The translations under genes and the position numbers were made by a program. From positions 1 to 64,000 of the forward strand of contig JAVBKX010000014.1 in assembly GCA_031553835.1 (NCBI GenBank): DNA of 64,000 nucleotides. Direction: 5' to 3'. This DNA is from JAVBKX01 sp031553835. GTDB lineage: Bacteria; Bacteroidota; Bacteroidia; Bacteroidales; Azobacteroidaceae. The notes beneath the pieces are model-generated. The model was given only the letters and a program-made list of their open reading frames with translations, did no database searches and was not told where the DNA came from. This document shows, one piece after another, positions 17,442 to 27,069 of this stretch; the first letter of the stretch is position 1, and each line of letters opens with the position of its first letter.

Positions 17442-19196
17442 TTAATAATAAGGATTTTGCTTCAAATCAGGAGATTTGGATACTTCTTTGTTGGGTATAG
17501 GCCAGAAGTACATCGCTTTGCGAAATACATGCGGACGAATATTAAACCGTGTGTATGTTTTTGTACTTCCTGATTTGCGGACTTCCAGACCCGTCATTGT
17601 TTTGGATTCTGTTTCTTCGACAATCATCCAGCGTCTTACATCCCAGAAACGGTGACCTTCGATAGCCAGTTCGATTCTTCTTTCATCGCGGATTGCCTGG
17701 CGCATTTCATCTTGATTCATATTGGCTTTCAAACCATACAAACCCTCACTGCCGGGTAATATTCCAGCTGCTTCACGAATAGCGGTCAGACAATTATAAA
17801 TTTCCTGAGAAGGACCGGAGTATTCATTGGCTGCTTCTGCAAAATTCAACAAAATTTCGGCATAGCGCATCAACGGCCGGGCTTGAGTAGGGGCAGCAAC
17901 CCAATTTGCTGCCGTTAGACGGTGAGTAAATTTACAGATATAATATCCTGTAGGAGTTCCGGTATATACGGCATCCTGGCTGGAAGGCGTACCATTTTCG
18001 TTAAGATAAATGTTGACCGGAACATTTTCTGTTGCTCCATCCTGTATTGGAGTTTGATCGCGAACGATTGTATTTCCAAACCTTGGGTCCCTGTTTTGAT
18101 AGGGATTGGCAGCATGAGCGGGATTATTCCAGTCAAATTTAGACCCGTCTCCCATCGGATATGCATCAACCAAATTTTGGTAGGGATAACCACCACCGCC
18201 TCCACCCCGGGAGGGTGGATTGAAGAGCTGTTGATGATAATATGATTTCGCCCTCTGAAACTCAAATATTGTCCCTTTTGTAGAACCTTCACCTGACCAA
18301 TCGGCAGCAACAAAAATGCGATAGTAGGCGCGACCAGGCTCCTCTGCATTATCTACATACAAAGAATAAACTTGTGAATGCATAAGATCCTGAGCGGCTT
18401 CCATTGCCGTTTTCCACCGTTCACTATTATATTCCGGATATCCCAAAAGTTCTTTTGGGAAACCTTCCGGCGCATAATCACTGCCATTGTACAACTTGCT
18501 TGCAGCATAGAGTAATACTCTGGATTTTAAAGCCTTACACGCTCCTGCACCGACCCTTCCGTAATTACGTCCAGTGGGTTTAACGATCAGATTTTGCGCC
18601 GCCGAATCACATTCCGAGACAATATAATCAACACATTCGGCAAATGCATTTCTAACCGGTTTAATCTCTTTTGGATCTTGATATACGACATCTCCGATCA
18701 GAGGTATGCCTCCGTAATGTTTTAGCAAAATGTGATAATACCACGCCCGTAAAAAACGAGCTTCCGCCTTGTAAGTCTTCTTTCTGCTTTCCGAAAGCGG
18801 TGAGCGATCTACATTTTGCAGAAAAATATTGACTCTCCGGATGTTTTGATAAGGTTTCTCCCAGGCATCAGTCGATATAATAACCGGATTGACTGTTCCC
18901 CGGGCAAACATAACATCAGAGGTAATAGTCGAAGATGCTCTGTATTCGGTTTCATCACAGGCATTTTGAAGACCTCCGTACCGGTTGAATTGATCGCAGA
19001 ACCGACCGGGATCAGAATCAAAACCTATCTCACGATAAATTTCACTTAAAAACCCGACTGTATAGGTACTGTCGGAAAAGACTACATCAATGTTAAGGTC
19101 TGTTGTAGCTGTTTCATCAAGGAAGCTTCTATCTTCGCACGATGTGCTCACTACTATAACCAAAATTAACCATAATAAATAAAATCTGTGTTTCAT
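17442..19196 (-). CDS. SusD/RagB-type lipoprotein, first gene of the Sus-like block
   Basis: The ATG at 19196 gives MKHRFYLLWLILVIVVSTSC, a lipobox; the longer frame would start at GTG 19223, which lies at or above the expected transcription start. 584 aa. Typical SusD blocks: YKAEARFLRAWYYHILLKHY, LMRYAEILLNFAEAANEYSG and RRIELAIEGHRFWDVRRW, ending FWPIPNKEVSKSPDLKQNPY. A SusD leading the operon with no SusC upstream is unusual; the nearest SusC (12984-15902) comes two genes later. A -7-like TAATTTTG (19228-19235) sits in the 74-base gap before it. Confidence 0.93.
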   Translation of the reverse strand: MKHRFYLLWLILVIVVSTSCEDRSFLDETATTDLNIDVVFSDSTYTVGFLSEIYREIGFDSDPGRFCDQFNRYGGLQNACDETEYRASSTITSDVMFARGTVNPVIISTDAWEKPYQNIRRVNIFLQNVDRSPLSESRKKTYKAEARFLRAWYYHILLKHYGGIPLIGDVVYQDPKEIKPVRNAFAECVDYIVSECDSAAQNLIVKPTGRNYGRVGAGACKALKSRVLLYAASKLYNGSDYAPEGFPKELLGYPEYNSERWKTAMEAAQDLMHSQVYSLYVDNAEEPGRAYYRIFVAADWSGEGSTKGTIFEFQRAKSYYHQQLFNPPSRGGGGGGYPYQNLVDAYPMGDGSKFDWNNPAHAANPYQNRDPRFGNTIVRDQTPIQDGATENVPVNIYLNENGTPSSQDAVYTGTPTGYYICKFTHRLTAANWVAAPTQARPLMRYAEILLNFAEAANEYSGPSQEIYNCLTAIREAAGILPGSEGLYGLKANMNQDEMRQAIRDERRIELAIEGHRFWDVRRWMIVEETESKTMTGLEVRKSGSTKTYTRFNIRPHVFRKAMYFWPIPNKEVSKSPDLKQNPYY

Positions 19197-19227
19197 AGAT
19201 ATTAGATTATTTAAATTAAACACGTGG

Positions 19228-19235
19228 CAAAATTA
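19228..19235 (-). promoter_or_regulatory. possible -7 box for the Sus-like block
   Basis: Reads TAATTTTG on the minus strand, matching TAnnTTTG, 32 bases before the SusD ATG at 19196. No good TTTG is found at the -33 position, so this is a weak or activated promoter candidate. It would let the Sus block be expressed apart from the rha operon. Confidence 0.35.
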
Positions 19236-19270
19236 CTTGTCTGATTCTCATTGTAACTGAGATAATTGTT

Positions 19271-21898
19271 TTAATAACTAAAAAAAGTGATTTTTTTAGT
19301 TACAGCTTTTCCATTCAGCAAAAAAGTTTTGATATTTTCCGGAGAAATGACTGTAGCAGTAGTACCGGCCGGCAATGAAATATTCATATTCAATTTGTCG
19401 GATGATTCCAATTGCCAGTTTACTGTAATTGTTCCGTATGGAGTTTCTTTGGTTGTTTTTGCCCAGGTCACTCCGTTCGGGATCTGCGGTTCAATATATA
19501 CATGTTTGTAGCCGGGATTGTTTTCATCGGGACGGATTCCGCCTACTGCCTGATAAAACCATGTTCCGATACCATTGTAGCAATTATGAATCCGGCTGCG
19601 TTCGCCATTCCAATATTCCCAGGTGGTAGTTGCTCCATTATCAATCATATACAGGTATCCCGGATAATCGCGTTTTTTTAACATGCCGTACATAAAATCT
19701 GCAGCTTTGTTTTGAATTGCCCATTCGGTAAGAATCGGAACACCAACCAATCCGACACCGATATGGCCGGTATTCTTTTCTGCCGTCATTTCGAAAAGCT
19801 GTTTTTTTACACTTTCATATAAATCAGCAGGAGTTGCCCCAACCAACATCGGATAAGAAAGATCCAATTGAGAGGAAGTAGAATACACTTTATTTTCCTG
19901 ATTATAAAAAGTGGTATGTATCAATTTGTTGAGTGCTTCTTTGCGCTGTTTGAATACTTTCGCTTCATCTGGTTTCCCCAACACGCCTGCAATTTTTTCC
20001 ATAGTGGCAAAACATTGGCTGATAAAACAGTTATTCACCAGATCGATTGACGATTGCGCTCCGGCATCCACTCCAACCGGAGCCAGCCAATCGCCCAGGT
20101 ACCAATCGCGATAATCCGTATCGGGCCAGCGTTTCAACAAACCGTCGATTGTATATTTTTCCACATAACCCAGCCATTGTTTCATGCCAGGATAATACTC
20201 TTGTATCAATCGGGCATCGTTATAATTGACATAAGTACGCCAGGAAGCCATGACGAAGAATCCGCACCAATACGGGCCTCCACCACCTTTACCCGGATTC
20301 GGGGCCACGTGCGGAAGTCCGCCGTCTTCACGTAACGCATCATTCCATGCCATTACCCAGTTGTAAAATAATGGGGATACATCGTACATGGTTTGCAAGG
20401 TTTCGGTAGAAGAATTGCCGTCTCCGCCATAACCTGCCCGTTCCAGGTGCGGACAATCGACCATGTATCCACCGAATGCAAGGCAGCGCATGGTGTATTG
20501 TATCATATTGTGAATCGCATTCAGATCGGGATCGGAACATTCAAAGGAAGAGGCCGGGCGATAAGCAGTATGAATCAGATAAGCCCGGATATCTTCTGAC
20601 TTAGGTTCAGCCGGCAGGTTGTAAATCTTTACATGCCGGAAAGCATGGTGATTGAACCGGTTACGGAAAATCTCGTTCCTTTTTCCTGAAGCTATGTAAA
20701 TATCTTTTTGTCCCTGATCCTGAAAAATACCTTTATCTATAAAATCGGTATATTCCATCACGATGGTGTCTCCTGCCTGCAATTTGGGCAGTTTGATTTC
20801 GAACCAGCCATTGAGATTTTTGCCCATATCCACCAGCCAAACATTATTTTCCAGCCGGGTAATTTCCTTTGGAAAGATTGTTTCCTGAATTGTATTCGGG
20901 TCCGTCATTTCGGGAGATATTTCAAGATCCGGCATATCGACTTCAATGGCCGGAGTCCAACTCAACAGATCCAGCGTTTGAGCATTCAAATTGTCCGGAA
21001 GCAGTTTTGCATCTACCTTTTCTCCTCCAAAACGAAGGGCTTGCCATGTACCTGTATCTTTATAACCTGTTTCACGGCCTTTCCAGGAAGTATCGGTTGT
21101 TACTACAGTTTCCCATTTTCCGTTTTTCAGCAGATCTAATTGGGCGCTCACTAAAGCTCCATTATGAGTTGCGTGAAATCCGGTTTTCTTATACCAGCCT
21201 GTTCCAAGCCAGAATACGATTTCATTTTCACCCTTCTGAAGATAGGAAGTTACATCGTAAGTAACCGTGACAGACCGTTTTGTTAATTGGGATACTGCCG
21301 GAGACAATACATCGTCTCCTACTTTTTTTCCATTTACATACACTTCGTGATAACCCAATGAATTGACGTGCAAAAATGCAGTATGGTTATCTTTAACTGT
21401 AAATTGCTTCCGTAATAAAGGAGTTTCCGTATTTCCCGCGTCGGCAGATAAGCCAATGAATTTTCCCTGAAATTCTTTCTTATTCAGAATGCCTATGCCA
21501 AAACGGGCAATTCCGCTCCAGTGAGAAACTTTATTCTTATTATCCCAAACGCGTACCCGCCAATAACATAGCGAACGTGGGGATAAGGCTTGCCCTGAGT
21601 ATGGGACCATGACCGACCCGGCCGATTTGAACTTGCCGGTATTCCACAAATCCGCTTTACCTTTTGTCAGCGCCACACTGTCGGAAGCAACCTGGATTTA
21701 ATAAAATTGCTGTTGTATTTTGCCTCCGTCATACAAAATTTTCCAGCTAAAATGGGGTGTGGTATTATCAATAGCATTGGGATTGATGAGATTCTCGCAT
21801 TTGAGTTCGGAAACTGTTAGCACCGGAGATGCTTTGCCGTTTAAATTTGTCAGACAAAAGAGAATAACAGCGAAGCAGTAATAAACTATTTTTTTCAT
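19271..21898 (-). pseudogene. GH78 alpha-L-rhamnosidase interrupted by an in-frame TAA
   Basis: The frame starts at ATG 21898 with a signal peptide and the N-terminal module, and is cut by TAA at 21698-21700 (codon 67). The same frame then stays open for 808 codons to 19273. At the aligned site the intact copy (23324-26221) reads E-I-Q-V-A-S-D-S and this one reads stop-I-Q-V-A-S-D-S, so a single GAA-to-TAA change explains it; it is not a frameshift. The catalytic parts are intact: DCPHLERAGYGGDGNSS and TTTWEYWNGERSRIHN with the GH78 Glu residues. A GTG at 21676 could restart translation but would give a protein without a signal. The 3' end is also shorter than the sister copy and lacks a T9SS domain. 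Either a recent pseudogene, a sequencing error, or readthrough. Confidence 0.8.
19275..19302. repeat. perfect 12-bp inverted repeat at 3' end of broken GH78
   Basis: TAACTAAAAAAA (19275-19286) pairs with TTTTTTTAGTTA (19291-19302) around a four-base loop. It encodes the last residues of the GH78 frame (VTKKITFFSY), which do not match the other GH78 copy. It could work as an A/U hairpin terminator for the rha operon, or mark the junction where the 3' end of the gene was lost. Confidence 0.5.
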
Positions 21899-21910
21899 AT
21901 TCCAGTATAA

Positions 21911-23290
21911 TTATTTGTCACGGACAAGCATTACTTTCCGGGTTACAGGTTTGTTTATTTTGTATATCATAGTCACCAGCAGGTCCATTTCTTTTTGCCA
22001 GGCTTCCCTTATTTCGGGAAACATTGCTTTTGCATACAGATCCCGTTTAGCCCGAACCCAGCCGTTATCCAGGTTTTCGTCTAATACATTGATAGACTTC
22101 CGGTCATCCTGAAACAACATATCTTTTTTCCAGAAAAGCGTATATTCCAACCACATATAGTCCCTGAAACGACGATCTATTTCCCAACGTTCTTCATTCA
22201 GAAACATGATTTTCAATGCTTGCTGGTATTGCGGAGTATTAGTGAGAGTCGCCAGATTGATTCCTTTTGAAAATTCGCCGGCAGACCATACGCCGATTTC
22301 TTCTCCATCGATCAAAAGGCGGTAATTGCCTTCCAGTCCACTGACTTTGAGTATTTCATTATTCATTTCTTCCATGAACGGAACTACTTCTGTTCCTTTC
22401 GCCTGAGCTTTCTTTTGTTCCCAGCCCCTTGCTACTGTATCCAACGGATAAGGTAATGCCTTTGCCAGATAATTAAAACTGATCCCTGTATCAGTTTTCT
22501 TCAAACCGGAAATCTTGCAGTTTGATGATGACTTCACAATGGCTTTCGAAGCATCTATATCGATATCGGCCACCTCTTTTCCGGCAAATCCTTGTGCTTT
22601 GAGGAATAAATATGCCATCACCATGTGTCCGTCATTATCCGGATGAATCCTGTCGTTGCCGCACAGGGTGAAAGAAGGATCTGTTTTTTGCATTTGTTCG
22701 TTGATTTCCGTCATCGGAGTATTGAGGTCAATAAATTCCCACTGGTTTTCCAATGAAGCTTTCCGCTGAAAATCAACGATGCGCAACATCGCCTTACTTT
22801 TGTTCCGGAACGGATTGTTTTCGATTTTGGCTGTTTCATCATAAGGGGAACCTGCCATGAGTACAATCCGTGTATTGTTCAGTTTTTTATACCTCTCTTC
22901 CATTTTTTTGAACCAATCATACGATTCCTGCACTCTTTTATCGGCAAATTCTTCGGCTCCGGGTTGATTATATTCAAAATATCCGGTATCGTTCATACCG
23001 AAAGTAGTAATCAAAACTGTTGGTTTTTTACTGAAAACATCACCATCCAACCGCTTAAACATCTCCTCTGAACGATCGCCGCCAACTCCCGCATTCAGAA
23101 CTGTCAGCTTCATGTTGGGAAAACGAGTCATGTAATATAGCCAGATATAAGAATGATAATGACCGCCGTCAGTAATGCTGTTACCTAAAAATACAACCCT
23201 GTCATTTTCTTTAAAAGGAGCTATTTGTTGGGCAATCACTTTCAAACTTAACAAAACCAAAACGCTTAAAATCAAAATTTTTGTTTTCAT
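21911..23290 (-). CDS. SGNH/GDSL hydrolase, probable secreted carbohydrate esterase
   Basis: 459 aa, signal peptide ending KVIAQ. SGNH blocks are present: GNSITDGG with nucleophile Ser38; Gly in NAGVGGDR; Asn in TTFGMND; and an Asp-x-x-His in NDRIHPDNDGH near residue 215. The C-terminal half adds an alpha/beta extension of unclear role. It sits 12 bases before the broken GH78 and 33 bases after the intact GH78. By analogy with esterases found in pectin and rhamnan loci it probably removes acetyl or other ester groups that block rhamnosidases. Substrate is inferred. Confidence 0.82.
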   Translation of the reverse strand: MKTKILILSVLVLLSLKVIAQQIAPFKENDRVVFLGNSITDGGHYHSYIWLYYMTRFPNMKLTVLNAGVGGDRSEEMFKRLDGDVFSKKPTVLITTFGMNDTGYFEYNQPGAEEFADKRVQESYDWFKKMEERYKKLNNTRIVLMAGSPYDETAKIENNPFRNKSKAMLRIVDFQRKASLENQWEFIDLNTPMTEINEQMQKTDPSFTLCGNDRIHPDNDGHMVMAYLFLKAQGFAGKEVADIDIDASKAIVKSSSNCKISGLKKTDTGISFNYLAKALPYPLDTVARGWEQKKAQAKGTEVVPFMEEMNNEILKVSGLEGNYRLLIDGEEIGVWSAGEFSKGINLATLTNTPQYQQALKIMFLNEERWEIDRRFRDYMWLEYTLFWKKDMLFQDDRKSINVLDENLDNGWVRAKRDLYAKAMFPEIREAWQKEMDLLVTMIYKINKPVTRKVMLVRDK

Positions 23291-23323
23291 AGAATATGTG
23301 ATATTTACTAATACATTAGATAT

Positions 23324-26221
23324 TTATTTGATCATTTTCACTACATCATTGTTGTTTTTCAGGATGTAAGTTCCCTGAGGCAGTGCGGACGTATCCATCC
23401 GGTTGGCACCTGGATTTACTTTTTGATTCAATACAGACCGACCGGACAGATCGTACATAATTGCCTGGCTTTTGGTTGTTGTTTTCAATGTAATATAATC
23501 TGCAAATGGATTAGGATATACGTTTATTGTACTTTTTACTGGTTGAATATTCGTTTTTTGTAACGAGATAATCAGATGATGATTTCCGTTTTCGAGTTCA
23601 ACGGATTTATTATCACCCAGTGAAATTGTTTCTCCGTTTACCGAACAACTTGTCGTGTTTTCAGGAAGGATAACCGTAGCTGTAGTACTGACCGGCAATG
23701 CAACATCCAGATTTAATATTCCGGGAGATTCCAATTGCCAATCTACTGCTATTGTTCCATAAGGAGATTCTTTTGTTGTTTTAGCCCATGTTACACCGTT
23801 GGGTATTTGAGGTTCTATAAATACATGTTTGTATCCCGGATTATTTTCATCAGGACGAATTCCGCCAACTGCCTGATAAAACCAGGTTCCGATACCATTG
23901 TAGCAATTATGGATGCGGCTGCGTTCGGCATTCCAGGATTCCCAGGTGGTAGTTGCTCCATTATCAATCATATACAGATAGCCGGGATAATCGCGTTTTT
24001 TCAGTATGCCATACATAAAATCTGCCGCTTTGCTTTCAATTGCCCATTCGGTAAGAATCGGAACGCCGACCAATCCGACGCCGATATGTCCTTTGTCGGT
24101 ATTATTTGTCCGGTTGAAAAGTTGCTGTTTTACGCCTTCATATAACTCCGGCGGAGTAGCACCTGCCAGCATCGGATAGGAGAGATCTAATTGCGATGAG
24201 TTACCGTAAATACTGTTTCGCGATTTATAGTAAGTAGCATGTATCAATTCATTGAGGGCCTCCTTTTTTTGTTTAAATTCCAGCGCTTCATCCGGCTTAT
24301 TGAGTACTCCGGCAATTTTTTCCATTGTAGCAAAACATTGGCTGATGAAACAGTTATTTACCAGATCATCGGTTGATCCAACCGGAGACAACCAGTCACC
24401 TAAATACCACATCCGGTAGTTTGTATTAGGCCAGGGTTTCAAAAAACCGTTGACAGTATATTGATCGACATACCCCAACCATTGTTTCATGGCCGGATAA
24501 TATTTTTGTATCAACCGGTCGTCGTTGTAATTGACATAAGTACGCCAGGGAGCCATGATAATAAAGCCACACCAGTAAGGACCGCCGCCACCGCCGCCCG
24601 GATTCGGAGCCACGTATGGAAGACTTCCACCTTCGCGCATGGCATCGCCCCAGGCCGTCATCCAGTTGTTGAACAAAGGAGATGCATCATACATTGTTTG
24701 CAAAGCCATGGTAGAAGAATTACCGTCACCGCCATAACCTGCACGTTCCAGATGCGGACAATCGACCATGTAACCGGCAAATGCCAGGCATCGCATGGTA
24801 TATTGTATCATATTATGGATGGCATTCAAATCCGGGTCGGAACATTCAAAGGAAGAAGCCGGTCGGTAATCGGTATGAATCAAATAGGCTTTTATATCTT
24901 CCGGCTTCGGATCGCTTGCCTTCATCGTAATTTTTACATAACGGAAAGCGTGGTGATTGAATTTATTGCGAAATACTTCATTCCCCTTTCCCGAAGCGAT
25001 ATAAGTATCTTTTTGTCCCTGATCCTGAAAAACGCCATCCTTCAGATAATCACTATAATCCAGAATAATAGTCTGATTGGCAGATAATTTCGGGAATTTT
25101 ATTTCAAACCAGCCGTTTAAGTTTTTTCCCATATCGACTAACCAAACGTTTTGTCCCAATTTTGTGATTTCGCGAGGAGTAATTGTTTCCTGGATTCTAT
25201 TGGGTTCCGTCATCTCCGGAGACATTTCGATATTGGGTATATTCATTTCAATGACAGGGGTCCAGGCCAATTGATTCAGAGTTTCGGAATTCAAATCCAA
25301 CGGAAGAAGTTTGGCATCTACCCGTTCTCCGCCAAAACCAAGCGCCTGCCACGAACCTGTATCTTTATAACCCGTTTCCCTGCCTTCCCAGGAAGAATCT
25401 GTGAAAACGATTGTTTCCCACTGGCCATTTTTCCGTTGGTCTAACTGTGCATTTACCCGTGCTCCGGCAGGAGTTGGAGTAATCGGAGACATATCGTAGG
25501 CATTTGGTTTATACCAGCCTGTTCCAAGCCAAAATACGATTTCATTTTCTCCCGTTTGAAGATAAGAAGTTACATCGTAAGTAACTGTCAGGGATCTTTT
25601 ATTTAACTGTGAAACGGCTGGAGACAATACTGCATCGCCAACCCTTTTTCCATTGACATAAACTTCATGATAACCTAATGAATTGACGTGCAGAAAAGTG
25701 GTTTGAGTATTATCTTCCAATGTGAATTTTTTCCGCAATAACGGAGTTTCCGTATTTCCGGCAGTTGCAGGTAATCCGATGAATTTTCCCTGAAATTCTT
25801 CTTTGTTAAGGATACCCACTCCAAAACGAGCCACATCACTCCAGGGCGAAACTTCTCCTTTCTCATTCCAGACACGTACCCGCCAATAACAAAGCGAACG
25901 CGATGATAAGGCTTCTCCTGAATATGGTATCATAACCGATGCGGAAGACACAAATTTGCCTGTGTTCCACAGATCTGCTGTACCTGCGATCAATCTTGTA
26001 CTATCTGAAGCAACCTGAATTTCACAGGATTCCTGCTGCATTTTTTCTCCGTCATACAAAATCTTCCAGCTGAAATGAGGGGTGGTATTATCAATCGCAT
26101 TGGGATTGATCAGATTTTCGCATTTCAGTTCACTCACCGAAAAAACCGGTGAAGCTATGCTGTTCAAACTTACAAACAGCAAAGAGATAGCAGTAAAATA
26201 GTAATAAATTCCGTTTTTCAT
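23324..26221 (-). CDS. GH78 alpha-L-rhamnosidase with T9SS sorting domain
   Basis: 965 aa. Inverting exo-enzyme that releases terminal L-rhamnose. Signal peptide ends NSIAS; N-terminal Fn3-like module (FSVSELKCENLINPNAIDNT, then HFSWKILYDGEKMQQESC); carbohydrate-binding/N domain; (alpha/alpha)6 catalytic domain with DCPHLERAGYGGDGNSS and NGATTTWESWNAERSRIHN, the GH78 acid and base regions; then a T9SS domain (INVYPNPFADYITLKTT, IMYDLSGRSVLNQKV, LPQGTYILKNNNDVVKMIK). So it is destined for the cell surface or outside. It is a tandem paralogue of the broken GH78 at 19271-21898, with the SGNH gene between. Located 11 bases after rhaD in the same operon. Confidence 0.94.
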   Translation of the reverse strand: MKNGIYYYFTAISLLFVSLNSIASPVFSVSELKCENLINPNAIDNTTPHFSWKILYDGEKMQQESCEIQVASDSTRLIAGTADLWNTGKFVSSASVMIPYSGEALSSRSLCYWRVRVWNEKGEVSPWSDVARFGVGILNKEEFQGKFIGLPATAGNTETPLLRKKFTLEDNTQTTFLHVNSLGYHEVYVNGKRVGDAVLSPAVSQLNKRSLTVTYDVTSYLQTGENEIVFWLGTGWYKPNAYDMSPITPTPAGARVNAQLDQRKNGQWETIVFTDSSWEGRETGYKDTGSWQALGFGGERVDAKLLPLDLNSETLNQLAWTPVIEMNIPNIEMSPEMTEPNRIQETITPREITKLGQNVWLVDMGKNLNGWFEIKFPKLSANQTIILDYSDYLKDGVFQDQGQKDTYIASGKGNEVFRNKFNHHAFRYVKITMKASDPKPEDIKAYLIHTDYRPASSFECSDPDLNAIHNMIQYTMRCLAFAGYMVDCPHLERAGYGGDGNSSTMALQTMYDASPLFNNWMTAWGDAMREGGSLPYVAPNPGGGGGGPYWCGFIIMAPWRTYVNYNDDRLIQKYYPAMKQWLGYVDQYTVNGFLKPWPNTNYRMWYLGDWLSPVGSTDDLVNNCFISQCFATMEKIAGVLNKPDEALEFKQKKEALNELIHATYYKSRNSIYGNSSQLDLSYPMLAGATPPELYEGVKQQLFNRTNNTDKGHIGVGLVGVPILTEWAIESKAADFMYGILKKRDYPGYLYMIDNGATTTWESWNAERSRIHNCYNGIGTWFYQAVGGIRPDENNPGYKHVFIEPQIPNGVTWAKTTKESPYGTIAVDWQLESPGILNLDVALPVSTTATVILPENTTSCSVNGETISLGDNKSVELENGNHHLIISLQKTNIQPVKSTINVYPNPFADYITLKTTTKSQAIMYDLSGRSVLNQKVNPGANRMDTSALPQGTYILKNNNDVVKMIK

Positions 26222-26232
26222 TTTTCTATTTA

Positions 26233-27039
26233 CTATAATTGTATTCCAAATGGCTCTATCAATCCATAAATCTGCTCTTTTGAGAGTCCTTCAGGAGAGT
26301 GTCCGCAATTTTTTGAAAAAGCATATATCTGAGCGGATTTTGACAAGGTATCTATTAAATCGAATGTATCCGAAAGGTCTTCACCTACAGCTAATACTCC
26401 ATGTTTTTCCCAGAGAATGATATCGTGTTTGTCCAACAATTGAAGACTTAAATCGGCTAAATCCAAGGTTCCCGGTATTTCGTAAGGTACCAATCCGATA
26501 CCACGCGGAACAACGATGAATGTTTCCGGATGCATCGCCCAAAGAATTTTGTTGATTGCTTCGGAAGTTTTTAATTCCGGTATATGAGATAGTGCAATCA
26601 GATCTGTCGGATGGGTATGCAATACCAATCTGTTTTTAGAACCTCGTTTTTTAAAAGAGGCATGAATTGAAAAATGTGATGGAAGTTCTGATGTCGGTTT
26701 GATATCATTTTCCGCAATCACATCGTAAGAATTACCGTCAGGGTTTACTCTTACAATAGAGCCATACCCTAAAGGATTTTTAGCGATGTCCCTCATTCGT
26801 TTCCCGGTTCCGGTAACATAGAAAAAATTGCCGGCAAGTTCAGGCATAGAGCGAGGAAGTTTATAACTCGATAATGCCGGAAGATTTTTGTTTTCATCGC
26901 CGATCAAATCACTTATGTTGATGGAAATATTACCTGCATTTCGTTCCGCCCAGCCTTTTTCCCATAAAAAACCGGCCACTTCAGCCACTTCAGCCACTTG
27001 TTTAGCAAGCAAGGGACAATTTTCCAATATTGATTTCAT
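26233..27039 (-). CDS. rhaD: rhamnulose-1-phosphate aldolase
   Basis: Cytosolic class II zinc aldolase splitting L-rhamnulose-1-phosphate into DHAP and L-lactaldehyde. 268 aa, close to the E. coli enzyme. Zinc-binding His in LVLHTHPTDL (about 141 and 143) and in LWEKHGVLA (about 212); substrate loop RNAGNISINIS near 34-44. A 9-bp tandem repeat in the DNA gives VAEVAEVAG near residue 17. It is placed between two extracellular hydrolases (GH106 upstream, GH78 downstream) within the rha operon, so catabolism and hydrolysis are co-expressed. Confidence 0.96.
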   Translation of the reverse strand: MKSILENCPLLAKQVAEVAEVAGFLWEKGWAERNAGNISINISDLIGDENKNLPALSSYKLPRSMPELAGNFFYVTGTGKRMRDIAKNPLGYGSIVRVNPDGNSYDVIAENDIKPTSELPSHFSIHASFKKRGSKNRLVLHTHPTDLIALSHIPELKTSEAINKILWAMHPETFIVVPRGIGLVPYEIPGTLDLADLSLQLLDKHDIILWEKHGVLAVGEDLSDTFDLIDTLSKSAQIYAFSKNCGHSPEGLSKEQIYGLIEPFGIQL

Positions 27040-27069
27040 TGTATGATAATTTTTTAGTTGATTTTTATT

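Noticed and set aside
21691..21705. Frameshift in GH78
   Set aside because: Both parts are in the same frame (start positions differ by a multiple of three) and the alignment resumes directly after the TAA, so it is a nonsense change.
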